Made by a program: the position numbers and the translations under genes. The notes under the pieces are model-generated. The model saw only the letters and a program-made list of their open reading frames with translations, ran no database searches and was not told the origin of the DNA. A DNA stretch of 64,000 nt from Pseudomonadota bacterium (GTDB lineage: Bacteria > Pseudomonadota > Gammaproteobacteria > Burkholderiales > Rhodocyclaceae): assembly GCA_008501585.1 (NCBI GenBank), contig QQUN01000046.1, positions 16,780 through 80,779 on the forward strand, in the 5' to 3' direction. Below, one piece after another: positions 18,638-27,871 of the stretch (positions are counted from its first letter, which is position 1; each line of letters starts with the position of its first letter).

Positions 18638-20986
18638 TCAGAAGTCGTAGTTGAGCGTCAGGCGGGCGTTGCGGGCATCGCCCATGTAGAGCATGGCGCC
18701 GGAGCGATAGGCCGCGAGGTAGTAGGACTCGTCGGTGACGTTGCCGATGTTCAGGCGCACGCTGGTGTTGCGGTCGATCTTGTAGGTCGCAAACAGGTCG
18801 AGCACGGTGTATTCGGGCACCTTGATGCTCAGCGACTCGGGCGACTCGGGCGTGCCGGAGAACTTCTTGCTCTGGTAGGTCACGTTGCCGCCAAAGCTGA
18901 ACTTCGGCGTGGCCTGGTAGTTGAGCAGCACCGAGGCGGTGGTCTCGGGGAAGTTGGACAAGCCGTTGCCAACGCGCGTGCTGTCCTGCGAGCGCAGCCA
19001 CTTGGCGTTCATGAAGGCCACGCCGCCCTGCGCGGTCAGCTTGGGCATGACTTCGCCAGCCAGCGACAATTCCACGCCACGCACCCGGTACTTGCCCGAG
19101 TTGATGGCGCCGATGTCGGTGTAGCTGGCGCCGCCAATCACTTCCATGACATCGCGCTTGGTCACCTGGAACACCGCGGCCGTGGCCAGCATGCGGCCGT
19201 TGTTGATGTTCCACTTGGTGCCCAGCTCGATGTTCTCGGACAGCTCGGGCTTGCTCTGCGCGAACAGCGCCTGGCGTTCGGCCGTGCTCAAGGTACCGCC
19301 CGGGCCGGTGGCGGGCACGCAGATGCCACCATAGTCGCAGGAGGTCACGTCCGATTCGCCGCCGTTGAAATCGCTGGCGGTGCTGTAGGTGAAGTACACA
19401 TTGGCGTCGGGGCGGAACTTGTAGGTCAGGCCGAGGTGGCCATTCCACAGGCCGTCGTCGAGTTCCCACTCGGTCTTGGTGGTCGTCCCCGCCAGCGTGC
19501 GGTAATCGAAGCGGTCATAGCGCAGGCCGCCGAACAGCGTCCATTTGTCGTTCAGGTCGACGGTGTCCATGGCCGACAGGGAGATCGTCTTCACGTTCCA
19601 GTCGATGTCCGATTCACCCCGGCTGACCTGGCGGTTGAGCACGCTGTCGATGCCGGCCACATAGTTGCCCGAGGCATCGACGATGCAGCCGCTGTTGCTG
19701 GCACCACCGCCACGGCCGCTGGTGACGCAGTTCGAGGCGTTGCTGGTGTTGTACTGGCCGTTGAGCACGCTGTGGTCGGAGAACTCCAGGCCAAAGATGA
19801 ACTCATGCTTCATCCCGGCGATGTCCTGCTCCACATACAGGTTGGTCTGGTTGGCGAAGTACTCGACCTCCTGCCAGCCCTGGTGGGTGCCGAGCACCAC
19901 GGTGTCGTATACACCGCCCGGGTTGGTGGCGTGGGTGGTGGTGGCGCGGGCGCTGGTGGCGACATAGCCGTTGTCGGTGGTGCCGTAGCGGGTCAGGTTG
20001 GTGACGCGCACACTGGGGCTGATCTGGTACTTGGCACGCAGGGTGTAGGTATCGACGGTCGACTCGAGGAAGTCGCCCGACTGCGCATACACCGGGATAT
20101 TGGTCTGCGGCTTGCCGTTGACCAGCCACGAGCCGAGGTCGGGCTTGTCGATGGCGTCGAGGTGGTAGTAGTCGGCCGTGATGTCGAGCTTCTCGGTCGG
20201 CTTGATGTTGAAGGACAGCGCCACGCCGTTGCGCTCGCGGTCGGCCGGGGCGCGGTCGGGCACGTCCTGGTAGCCGTGCAGCAGGTTCACCCGGATGGCG
20301 GCAGTGTCGGTCAGCACATAGTTGGTGTCGGCGCTCAGGCGGCGATAGTCGTCCGTGCCGATGCCGGCCGACAGCTTGGTGAAGTCCACATCGGTGGTGG
20401 CCTGCTTGGTCACCGCGTTGATCGCGCCACCGGTGGCGCCGCGGCCGGCGAAGGTCGAGCTCGGCCCCTTGGTGATCTCCAGCTGCTCGACGGCGAAGCT
20501 CTCACGCACCGTCATACCGGGGTCGCGCAGGCCATCGACAAACACGTCGCTGCGCGCTTCCTGGCCGCGGATGATGTAGCGGTCGCCAAAGGCGTTGCCG
20601 TTCTCGCCGGTGCCCAGCGTGATGCCCGGCTGGGCGCGCAGGATGTCGCGCAGGTCGCTGCGGCCGGTGTCGAGCATCTGCTGCTGGGTCAGCACGGTGA
20701 TGGTCTGCGGCGTCTCGGCCAGCGGACGGGTGTGGCGCTCGTCGCCCGAGGTCTTGGCCTTGTAGGGCACGCCCGGTTCAGCATTGGGATTGGGGTCGAT
20801 CGCGGTCTCCACCACGGTCACCGGCGCGAGCTGCTGGGTTTGCCCCGACTGCGCAAACGCGGCCGGCATCAGCACGGCAGTGGACACCCCCAGCGCCAAC
20901 CCGGTACGCGCCACGGCGCCGGCCTGGGTTCGAGTCTGAACGCGAAAACTCGCGGGGATCTTGGTCTTGACGGTTTTGTCTTTCAT
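18638..20986 (-). CDS. TonB-dependent siderophore receptor (Fiu/FiuA type)
   Basis: The 782-residue outer-membrane receptor has a long signal peptide (about 1-50, ending AAFAQ), a plug domain (TPQTITVLTQQQM and LRDILRAQPGITLG near 100-140), and a 22-strand barrel ending in the terminal Phe of RLTLNYDF. The ATG at 20986 has AGGG upstream; the frame to 21109 adds a non-signal-like extension. Pairing with a PiuC hydroxylase is the conserved hallmark of Fiu/PiuA receptors for catecholate siderophores and their breakdown products. Uptake is powered by TonB-ExbBD encoded elsewhere. There is no N-terminal FecR-signalling domain. Confidence 0.93.
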   Translation of the reverse strand: MKDKTVKTKIPASFRVQTRTQAGAVARTGLALGVSTAVLMPAAFAQSGQTQQLAPVTVVETAIDPNPNAEPGVPYKAKTSGDERHTRPLAETPQTITVLTQQQMLDTGRSDLRDILRAQPGITLGTGENGNAFGDRYIIRGQEARSDVFVDGLRDPGMTVRESFAVEQLEITKGPSSTFAGRGATGGAINAVTKQATTDVDFTKLSAGIGTDDYRRLSADTNYVLTDTAAIRVNLLHGYQDVPDRAPADRERNGVALSFNIKPTEKLDITADYYHLDAIDKPDLGSWLVNGKPQTNIPVYAQSGDFLESTVDTYTLRAKYQISPSVRVTNLTRYGTTDNGYVATSARATTTHATNPGGVYDTVVLGTHQGWQEVEYFANQTNLYVEQDIAGMKHEFIFGLEFSDHSVLNGQYNTSNASNCVTSGRGGGASNSGCIVDASGNYVAGIDSVLNRQVSRGESDIDWNVKTISLSAMDTVDLNDKWTLFGGLRYDRFDYRTLAGTTTKTEWELDDGLWNGHLGLTYKFRPDANVYFTYSTASDFNGGESDVTSCDYGGICVPATGPGGTLSTAERQALFAQSKPELSENIELGTKWNINNGRMLATAAVFQVTKRDVMEVIGGASYTDIGAINSGKYRVRGVELSLAGEVMPKLTAQGGVAFMNAKWLRSQDSTRVGNGLSNFPETTASVLLNYQATPKFSFGGNVTYQSKKFSGTPESPESLSIKVPEYTVLDLFATYKIDRNTSVRLNIGNVTDESYYLAAYRSGAMLYMGDARNARLTLNYDF

Positions 20987-21269
20987 GTCGCCCTGCAGCA
21001 AAAGCGCCAAAGCCCGGCGACAGGGGAAGACACAGACCAGCCATCCCGGCTCGCCGGCCAGGTGGCGCAGCGAACGCTGGCGGGACGCTTCCGGCACCCG
21101 GCGACACATCGTCCGGGCAGGGACGCTCAGCCTGTGCGCAACCTGCGCACCATCCTTCAGCGAAGGGGTTGAGTACGATTGGCTGGCGATGGCTGGCTAT
21201 CGGGGAATTTTGTTCTGGATCAAGCGCACTCGATCCGGGCACAAGCGCGGCTCCGCACCGCACAATGCA

Positions 21270-21288
21270 AATGCGAATCTATCTTATT
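21270..21288. promoter_or_regulatory. Putative Fur box in the leader of the receptor operon
   Basis: On the minus strand this 19-mer reads AATAAGATAGATTCGCATT. That is a partial match to the Fur consensus and resembles boxes with an ATTCTCATTTGC half site, here followed by ATTTGCATT. It lies about 285 bp upstream of the receptor ATG, inside a 376-bp gap (20987-21362) that holds no other gene I can see. The match is imperfect. Confidence 0.45.
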
Positions 21289-21362
21289 TACAAATTGAGA
21301 TCAAGCCTTTCTTGCGCCGGGCGTGCCCGCGACATCGCGCGCATCACCGGCAGGGACGCGCC

Positions 21363-22055
21363 TCACCCGGCGGGCAGTGCGTCCCGCATCGCGCGCAACA
21401 GCACCTCGGCCGGCTGCGCACCGCTGAGGCCCACCGAATCGTTGAGGATGAAGCAGGGCACGCCATTAACCCCTCGGGCGCTGATCGCGTGGTGCTGGCG
21501 CTGCACGTCGTCCGCCAGTTCGGCGCCATCCAGCCAGGCCGCCAGGTCCGGCGCGCCGAGGCCGGCGTCGGCTGCCAGCGCGGCCAATACCTCGCTGCGG
21601 CCAATGTCCTGCCCTTGCTCGAAGTAAGCGCGGAAGATCGCCGCCACCAGCGCATCCACCCGGCCGGCCTCGGCCCCCGCGTTTTGCAGACGCAGGATCA
21701 GGCGATGCGCCTTGACCGTCGACGGCCGGCGACTGATCGCCGCGAAGTTGAAGTGCGCGCCACTGCCCTCGGCCGCTGCGCTCACCTGCGCCTGCAAGCC
21801 TTTCACCGCCGCCATGCTGCCGAACTTGCGCACCAGGTGCTCGTGGTAGGCGTGGCCCGCGTCCGGCATGTCCGCATCGAGCAGGAACGGCCGGTGGCGG
21901 AGCACCACCTGCACGTCGGGGCGCTGCTCGGCCAGCGCCGCCAGCGCGGCCTGAAGCCGCGCCGTGCCCACATGGCACCACACGCACACGAAATCGGCGA
22001 CCACATCGATGCTCAGCGCGGGCATCTCGACAGAGGCATTGGTCGTATCGCTCAA
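21363..22055 (-). CDS. DsbA-family oxidoreductase (FrnE-like)
   Basis: The product of about 230 residues has a thioredoxin fold with a large helical insert, as in FrnE/2-hydroxychromene-2-carboxylate isomerase relatives. The redox motif sits in DFVCVWCHVG (CxxC form CVWC, against the usual CPWC). GVNGVPCFIL near the end supplies the cis-Pro loop. There is no signal peptide, so it is probably cytosolic. Three starts are possible (22097, TTG 22055, ATG 22025). I chose TTG 22055 because GGAG lies 8 bp upstream. The role is likely disulfide or thiol chemistry under stress, but the substrate is unknown. Confidence 0.85.
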   Translation of the reverse strand: MSDTTNASVEMPALSIDVVADFVCVWCHVGTARLQAALAALAEQRPDVQVVLRHRPFLLDADMPDAGHAYHEHLVRKFGSMAAVKGLQAQVSAAAEGSGAHFNFAAISRRPSTVKAHRLILRLQNAGAEAGRVDALVAAIFRAYFEQGQDIGRSEVLAALAADAGLGAPDLAAWLDGAELADDVQRQHHAISARGVNGVPCFILNDSVGLSGAQPAEVLLRAMRDALPAG

Positions 22056-22389
22056 ACTGCATTCTCCTGACAGCGCGCTCGGTCGCGCGCTGATCATTGT
22101 CGCCCCCGCAGGGCGGGTTTCAACCCGTCATGGTCGGCCAAAGCCGACCCGACACGGCATCAAGACGTCGCAAACCTGGCAGACACGGACAGCCATTCAA
22201 GGTTCCACACCGGGCCCCGTGGCGCGATCGTGATCGCGCGCCTCAAACACAAATTTTATCGACACCGACGCCTCCCGCGCCGCCACTGGCATCGCGCCCT
22301 CAAGCACGCTTTTGCCGCCCGCACCGCCGCTTGACACCCGCGCCCCAGCGACAACAATGAGAGCATTCCCCGCGTGTTTTGCCCCCCTC
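22056..22389. other. Intergenic region before imuA
   Basis: The 334 bp between the divergent DsbA-like gene and imuA contain no convincing gene. I looked for a LexA operator of the CTGT-N8-ACAG form and saw none. No clear sigma70 promoter stands out. An in-frame upstream extension of imuA (TTG 22312, ATG 22357) is open but lacks a ribosome binding site. Confidence 0.5.
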
Positions 22390-23088
22390 ATGTCCGCTTC
22401 ACCCGCCGCCCTCGATGCCCTGCTCCAACGTGCCGACCTGTGGCGCGGGGGCGGCTGCGCGCCTCATGCCGAGGCGGCGCTGGCCAGTGGCTTTGCCGCG
22501 CTCGACGCGGTGCTGCCCGACGGCGGCTGGCCCTGTGGCGGGCTGACCGAAGTGCTCGCCGGCGGCCTCGGCATCGGCGAGCTGAGCCTGTTCCTGCCCG
22601 CCCTGCGCCAGCTCGAGGCCGAGGCCGGCTGGATCGTCATCGTCGCCCCGCCGGCGCAAGTGCACGCCCCGGCCTGGCAGGGGCTCGGCCTGCCGCTGTC
22701 ACGCCTGCTGGTGGTCGAGGCCGAAGGCGCCGACGCCGCCTGGGCGTGCGAACAACTGCTTGGCAGCGGCGCGCTGGCCGCCCTGCTCGCCTGGCTGCCC
22801 AGCGCCGACGCCCGCGCCCTGCGCCGCCTGCAACTGGCCAGCAGCAGCACCCGTTGCCTGAGCCTCGTCTTCCGCCCCGAGCGCGTCGCCCCGCAGCCCT
22901 CGCCCGCCCCGCTGCGCCTCGCACTGCGCGGTAGCGACAGCGGCGTGCAGGTCGAGCTCCTCAAGCGCCGCGGCCCGCCGCTGGCCAAGCCGCTTTGCCT
23001 CGCCATCGAGCGCCCGCTGCCGTGGTCGCGGCTGACCCGCGGCGCGCCGGCCGCCACACCTGTTCGCCGGGAGCCGCACGTCGCCTGA
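22390..23088 (+). CDS. imuA: Translesion synthesis-associated protein ImuA
   Basis: The 232-residue RecA/SulA-like protein forms part of the ImuA-ImuB-DnaE2 mutasome responsible for damage-induced mutagenesis. It shows the ImuA block GGWPCGGLTEVLAG in place of a functional Walker A, and the conserved LASSSTRCLSLVFRP stretch near residue 160. The start at ATG 22390 fits the family's LDALLQRADLWRG opening. It lies 12 bp upstream of imuB, and the three genes form one operon. In relatives the operon is SOS-controlled, but no LexA box is visible here. Confidence 0.93.
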   Translation: MSASPAALDALLQRADLWRGGGCAPHAEAALASGFAALDAVLPDGGWPCGGLTEVLAGGLGIGELSLFLPALRQLEAEAGWIVIVAPPAQVHAPAWQGLGLPLSRLLVVEAEGADAAWACEQLLGSGALAALLAWLPSADARALRRLQLASSSTRCLSLVFRPERVAPQPSPAPLRLALRGSDSGVQVELLKRRGPPLAKPLCLAIERPLPWSRLTRGAPAATPVRREPHVA

Positions 23089-23100
23089 CGGCCCTGACCC

Positions 23101-24504
23101 ATGCAGTGGCTGGCGATTCATTTTTTCCGTCTCCCCGTCGAGGTGCTGGCCCTGCCTGCGCCGGCGGTCGCCATTGCGCAGCAGCGCATCGTCGCGGCCG
23201 ACACCGCGGCGGCCGCGGCCGGCGTGCGTCCCGGCCAGCGCCTGGCCGACGCCCTCGCCCTGCTGCCCGGCCTGCGCCCGCATGAGCGCCAGCGCGCGCG
23301 CGAAGTCGCTGCACTTGAATCGCTGGCCTGCTGGGCCGGCAACTTCACCCCGACGGTCAGCCTCGCGCCGCCCGACACCGTGCTGCTCGAGATCGGCGGC
23401 TGCCTGCAGTTGTTTGGCGGGCTGGAACCGCTGCTGGGCAAAATCCGCGACGGCGCCGCAGCGCAAGGCCTGAGCCTGCGCCTGGGCCTCGCCGCCACCC
23501 CGCTCGCCGCTCGCTGGCTCACCCACGCCGACAGCACCGTCGCGCACTGGCAGGCGGCCCTCGCCACCTTGCCGGTCGACGTGCTCGGCCTCAGCGACGC
23601 CGCCGAACGCCGCCTGCACGCGCTTGGCCTGCGCACGCTGGCGCAGCTCTTTGCCCTGCCCGGCGCCACCGTCGGCCATCGTTTCGGCCAGGCCCTGCCG
23701 CTGCAACTGGCGCAGGCGCGCGGCGAACTGCCCGACCCCCAGCCGCCCTTCGCCTTCCCCGAGCGCTTCGTGCAGCGGCTTGAGCTGCCGGCCAAGGTCG
23801 AGGTGGCCGATCATCTGCTCTTCGCCGCCCGCCGCCTGCTGATGGCGCTGGCCGGCTGGCTGCAGGCGCGACAGCTCGGCATCACCACCTGCACCCTGGT
23901 GCTCGACCACGAAGATATCCCCGCCACGCAGTTGCCGCTCGGCTTTGCCTCGCTCACCCGCGACAGCGAGCGCCTGATCCGCGTCGCCCGCGAGCAGCTC
24001 GAACGCCATCGCCTCGCCGCCCCGGTCACCGAACTGCAACTGCAGGCCGACGCCCCGCAGGCCATGGCCGGCAGCAGCGTGGCGCTGTTCGGCCAGCAAG
24101 ACGCGGGCAACATCGCCCCGGTCATCGAACGCCTGCGCGCCCGCCTCGGCGACGCCGCCGTGCACGGCCTGGCGGTGCACGATGACCACCGCCCCGAGTG
24201 CGCCACCCGCGCCGTACCCTGGCCCGAGCCGACCGATGCGCCCGACACCGCCCCCCCGCCGCGTCCGCTGTGGCTGCACGCCAAACCGCAGGCGCTGCAC
24301 GAAGTCGCCGGCCGGCCCACCTACGCCGGCGCCGCGCTCAAGCTGCTGACTCGCGCCGAGCGCCTGGAGAGCGGCTGGTGGGACCAGGACGAAGCCACCG
24401 GCGACCTGCGCCGGGACTACTTTGTTGCCACCACCACGCAGGGCGCGTGGCTGTGGATCTACCGCGACGCCCACGGCTGGTGGCTGCATGGCCAGTTCGC
24501 TTGA
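23101..24504 (+). CDS. imuB: Y-family polymerase-like mutasome protein ImuB
   Basis: The 467-residue protein has the Y-family DNA polymerase fold but opens with WLAIHFFRLPVEVL, where active polymerases carry the metal-binding DxD-type motif. It is therefore a catalytically dead scaffold, as known for ImuB. It recruits the beta clamp and DnaE2. A candidate clamp-binding motif QLPLGF occurs near residue 277. The C-terminus ends with the WWLHGQFA block common to the family. Its stop lies 17 bp inside dnaE2, which implies coupling. Confidence 0.94.
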   Translation: MQWLAIHFFRLPVEVLALPAPAVAIAQQRIVAADTAAAAAGVRPGQRLADALALLPGLRPHERQRAREVAALESLACWAGNFTPTVSLAPPDTVLLEIGGCLQLFGGLEPLLGKIRDGAAAQGLSLRLGLAATPLAARWLTHADSTVAHWQAALATLPVDVLGLSDAAERRLHALGLRTLAQLFALPGATVGHRFGQALPLQLAQARGELPDPQPPFAFPERFVQRLELPAKVEVADHLLFAARRLLMALAGWLQARQLGITTCTLVLDHEDIPATQLPLGFASLTRDSERLIRVAREQLERHRLAAPVTELQLQADAPQAMAGSSVALFGQQDAGNIAPVIERLRARLGDAAVHGLAVHDDHRPECATRAVPWPEPTDAPDTAPPPRPLWLHAKPQALHEVAGRPTYAGAALKLLTRAERLESGWWDQDEATGDLRRDYFVATTTQGAWLWIYRDAHGWWLHGQFA

Positions 24505-27500
24505 TTCGGCAAAACGGGCTTCGCGGCCGGCCTACGCCGAGCTGCACTGCGTGTCCAACTACAGCTTTCTGCGCGGCGCCTCGCACCCCGAAGAGCTGGT
24601 CGAGCGCGCCTGGCAACTCGGCTATCGCGCCCTGGCGATCACCGATGAATGCTCGCTGGCTGGCGCGGTGCGCGCGCATGAAGGCCTCAAGCTCGCCGCC
24701 GAAAAATTCAATGCCGACCCGGCCAAATTCAAACTCATCTACGGCGCCGAATTCACCCTCGCCTGCGGCCTGAAGCTGGTGGTGCTGGCCTGCAACCGCG
24801 CCGGTTACGGCAACCTCTCGGCACTCATCACGCTCGGCCGCCGCCGCGCCGACAAGGGCAGCTACCATCTCAGCCGCGGCGACATCGACGCCCTCGCCCC
24901 CGCCGCCGCGCTGCCCGACTGCCTCTCCCTCTGGCTGCCGCACGAGGCCGCCACCGAGGTAGACGCGCGCTGGTTTGCCGAGCGCTTTGCCGGCCGGGGC
25001 TGGGTCGGCGTCGAGCTGCACAGCGGGCCGGACGACACCGCCCGCCTCGCCCGCCTGCGTGCGCTGGCCGACGCGGCAGCCCTGCCACTGGTGGCCGCCG
25101 GCGATGTGCACATGCACCGCCGCGCCCGCCGCCCGCTGCAAGACACACTCACCGCGCTGCGCCACAAAACCACCGTGTTCGAGGCCGGCCGGCGGCTGTT
25201 CCCCAACGCCGAGCGCCACCTGCGCCACCCGCTGCGCCTGGCCCGGCTCTACCCGCCCGAGCTGCTCGCCGAGACCACCCGCATCGCCGATCGCTGCCAG
25301 TTCTCGCTCGGCGAGCTGCGCTACGAGTATCCGCAAGAGGTCGTCCCCGCCGGCGACACCGCCACCACCTATCTGCGCCGCCTCACCGAGGCCGGGCTGC
25401 TCACCCGCTACCCCGACGGCGTGCCCGCCGAGGTGGCGCGCACCGCCAACAAAGAGCTCGCGCTGATCGCCGAGCTGCGCTACGAGCCCTTCTTCCTGAC
25501 GGTGTACGACATCGTCTGCTTCGCCCGCAGCCAGGGCATCCTGTGTCAGGGGCGCGGCTCGGCGGCCAACTCGGTGGTGTGTTTCGCGCTCGGCATCACC
25601 GAGGTCGACCCGCAGCGCGCGGCCTTGCTGTTCGAGCGCTTCCTCTCCCGCGAACGCGGCGAAGCGCCGGACATCGATGTCGACTTTGAGCACGAGCGGC
25701 GCGAAATCGTCATCCAGTACATCTACCGCAAATACGGCCGCGAGCGCGCCGCGCTGGCCGCCACCGTCATCCGCTACCGCACCCGCGGCGCCGTGCGCGA
25801 CGTGGGCCGCGCGCTCGGCTTCAGCCCCGAGCAGATCAGCGCCCTCACCCGCTCCATGGCCTGGTGGGACAAGCGCGACCAGCTCCCCCAGCGCCTGCGC
25901 GAGATCGGCCTCGACCCCGCCAGCCCGCGCGTATCCAAATGGCTGGCGCTCACCGAGCAGCTCGTCGGCACGCCGCGCCACCTGTCGCAGCACGTGGGCG
26001 GCTTCATCATCTCCGACGGCCCGCTGGCGCGCCTGGTGCCGGTCGAAAACGCCGCCATGGCCGAGCGCTCCGTCATCCAGTGGGACAAGGAAGACCTCGA
26101 ATCACTCGGCCTGCTCAAGGTGGACGTGCTCGCGCTGGGCATGCTCTCGGTCATCCGCCGCGCGCTCGATCTGGTCAGCCAGCGGCGCGGCACGCCGGTG
26201 ACAATGGCCGACATCCCCGCCGACGACGCCGCCACCTTCGAGGCGCTGTGCAATGCCGACTCGGTCGGCGTGTTTCAGGTCGAATCACGCGCGCAAATGA
26301 GCATGCTGCCGCGCCTCAAACCACGTCAGTTTTACGATCTGGTGGTGCAAGTGGCCATCGTCCGGCCCGGCCCGATCCAGGGCGACATGGTTCATCCCTA
26401 CCTCATCCGCCGCAACCACCCCGCCGAAGCCGCACGCGAGATGGACCGGCTGCCCACCGCCGTGCGCGCCGTGCTCGAACGCACGCTGGGCGTGCCGATT
26501 TTTCAGGAACAGGTGATGAAGCTGGCCGAAGTCGCCGCCGGCTTCACCCCCGGCGAGGCCGACGAGCTGCGCCGCGCCATGGCCTCGTGGCGGCGCAAAG
26601 GCCACATGCAGCAGTTCAAGGACAAGCTGCGCGCCGGCATGGCCGAGCGCGGCTACACGCAGGAATTTGCCGACGCCCTGTGCCGGCAGATTGAGGGCTT
26701 TGGCGAATACGGCTTTCCCGAATCGCACGCCGCCAGCTTCGCGCTGCTCGCCTACGCCTCAGCCTGGCTCAAATGGCACGAGCCCGAAGCCTTCCTGTGC
26801 GCCCTGCTCAACAGCCAGCCCATGGGCTTCTACCGCCCCGCCCAACTGGTGCACGACGCCCAGCGCCACGGCGTGCGCGTGCGCCCGGTCGACATCACCC
26901 GCAGCACCTGGGACAGCACGCTCGAGCCCAGCGGCGCCCTGCACGCGCGCCCCGCCGTGCGCCTCGGCCTGCGCGAAATCGCCGGCCTCAACCATGCGGC
27001 CGGCGCCCGCATCGACGCCGCCCGCGCCCAGGCCCCCTTCACCTCGCTGCACGACCTCGCCCACCGCGCCGACCTGAGCCGCGCCGACCTCGACCGCCTC
27101 GCTGCCGCCGACGCCCTCAAAGCCCTCAGCGGCCACCGCCGCGCTGCGCTGTGGCAAACCAGCGGCCTGCACCGCCAGGGCGATCTCTTCGACACCGCCC
27201 CGCCGCAAGAAGCCACCGTGCGCCTGCCCGAAGCCAGCGAAGGCGAAACCATCCTCACCGACTACGCCAGTCTCGGCTTCAGCCTCGGCCGCCACCCCCT
27301 CGCCCTGCTGCGCGAGCAACTCACCGAGCGCCGCTTCCTCCCCGCCGACACCCTCCAGCACCTGCCCCACGCCGCCCTCGTGCGCGCCGCCGGCATCGTC
27401 ACCTGCCGCCAACGCCCCGGCACCGCCAGCGGCATCGTCTTCGTCACCCTCGAAGACGAAACCGGCATGAGCAACATCGTCGTCTACTCAGACCTCGCCG

Positions 27501-27655
27501 AACGCCAGCGCCAGATCCTCCTCGGCGCCCGCCTGCTCGGCGTCTACGGCCAACTCCAACGCGACGGTCGCGTGGTGCATGTGCTGGCGAAACGGCTGGT
27601 GGATCTGACGGACTGGATGGCGGAATTGACCACGCGCAGTCGGGATTTTCATTGA
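24488..27655 (+). CDS. dnaE2: Error-prone DNA polymerase DnaE2
   Basis: The 1055-residue C-family polymerase replicates past lesions together with ImuA and ImuB. A PHP domain occupies about residues 15-220 (ELHCVSNYSFLRGASHP). The polymerase core carries the catalytic aspartates in GEAPDIDVDFEHERR around residue 395-405, and SAANSVVCFALG precedes it. An OB-fold lies near the end (about 950-1030). I chose ATG 24488, just before the family's opening, which overlaps imuB by 17 bp. Length matches DnaE2 rather than replicative DnaE1 (about 1160). It is the last gene of the mutasome operon. Confidence 0.95.
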   Translation: MASSLDSAKRASRPAYAELHCVSNYSFLRGASHPEELVERAWQLGYRALAITDECSLAGAVRAHEGLKLAAEKFNADPAKFKLIYGAEFTLACGLKLVVLACNRAGYGNLSALITLGRRRADKGSYHLSRGDIDALAPAAALPDCLSLWLPHEAATEVDARWFAERFAGRGWVGVELHSGPDDTARLARLRALADAAALPLVAAGDVHMHRRARRPLQDTLTALRHKTTVFEAGRRLFPNAERHLRHPLRLARLYPPELLAETTRIADRCQFSLGELRYEYPQEVVPAGDTATTYLRRLTEAGLLTRYPDGVPAEVARTANKELALIAELRYEPFFLTVYDIVCFARSQGILCQGRGSAANSVVCFALGITEVDPQRAALLFERFLSRERGEAPDIDVDFEHERREIVIQYIYRKYGRERAALAATVIRYRTRGAVRDVGRALGFSPEQISALTRSMAWWDKRDQLPQRLREIGLDPASPRVSKWLALTEQLVGTPRHLSQHVGGFIISDGPLARLVPVENAAMAERSVIQWDKEDLESLGLLKVDVLALGMLSVIRRALDLVSQRRGTPVTMADIPADDAATFEALCNADSVGVFQVESRAQMSMLPRLKPRQFYDLVVQVAIVRPGPIQGDMVHPYLIRRNHPAEAAREMDRLPTAVRAVLERTLGVPIFQEQVMKLAEVAAGFTPGEADELRRAMASWRRKGHMQQFKDKLRAGMAERGYTQEFADALCRQIEGFGEYGFPESHAASFALLAYASAWLKWHEPEAFLCALLNSQPMGFYRPAQLVHDAQRHGVRVRPVDITRSTWDSTLEPSGALHARPAVRLGLREIAGLNHAAGARIDAARAQAPFTSLHDLAHRADLSRADLDRLAAADALKALSGHRRAALWQTSGLHRQGDLFDTAPPQEATVRLPEASEGETILTDYASLGFSLGRHPLALLREQLTERRFLPADTLQHLPHAALVRAAGIVTCRQRPGTASGIVFVTLEDETGMSNIVVYSDLAERQRQILLGARLLGVYGQLQRDGRVVHVLAKRLVDLTDWMAELTTRSRDFH

Positions 27656-27730
27656 GGGAGTTGGGTGTCGAACGCACTGCGCCGGTCTATCCGTCCGCAC
27701 GGATAGACGCGCCAACCGTCGCACCAAGTT

Positions 27731-27793
27731 GCATTTATTGCGTTTAATGCGTTTAATGCGTTTAATGCGTTTAATGCGTTTAATGCGTTTAAT
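27731..27793. repeat. 9-bp tandem repeat (GCGTTTAAT) array
   Basis: Six perfect copies of GCGTTTAAT occupy 27740-27793. A degenerate copy (GCATTTATT) precedes them at 27731-27739, and a further decayed trace follows. The array is AT-rich compared with its surroundings and lies 79 bp upstream of the antitoxin ATG, so it sits where promoter elements are expected. It is non-coding in my reading. Copy number could vary by slippage. Confidence 0.95.
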
Positions 27794-27871
27794 TCACTTA
27801 AAAACTCGCCCAGCAAGCGCGCCGAATGTCGTGCCCTCGGCATGACAATGAAAAACGACATGGGGAGAATC

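Noticed and set aside
18536..21172. 878-residue plus-strand open frame
   Set aside because: It is antisense to the TonB receptor gene; no domain or signal was recognised.
22056..22389. LexA/SOS box before imuA
   Set aside because: No CTGT-N8-ACAG match was found on either strand, so none is annotated.
27731..27793. Tandem repeats as a CRISPR remnant
   Set aside because: Units are 9 bp and contiguous with no spacers, and no cas genes are present.
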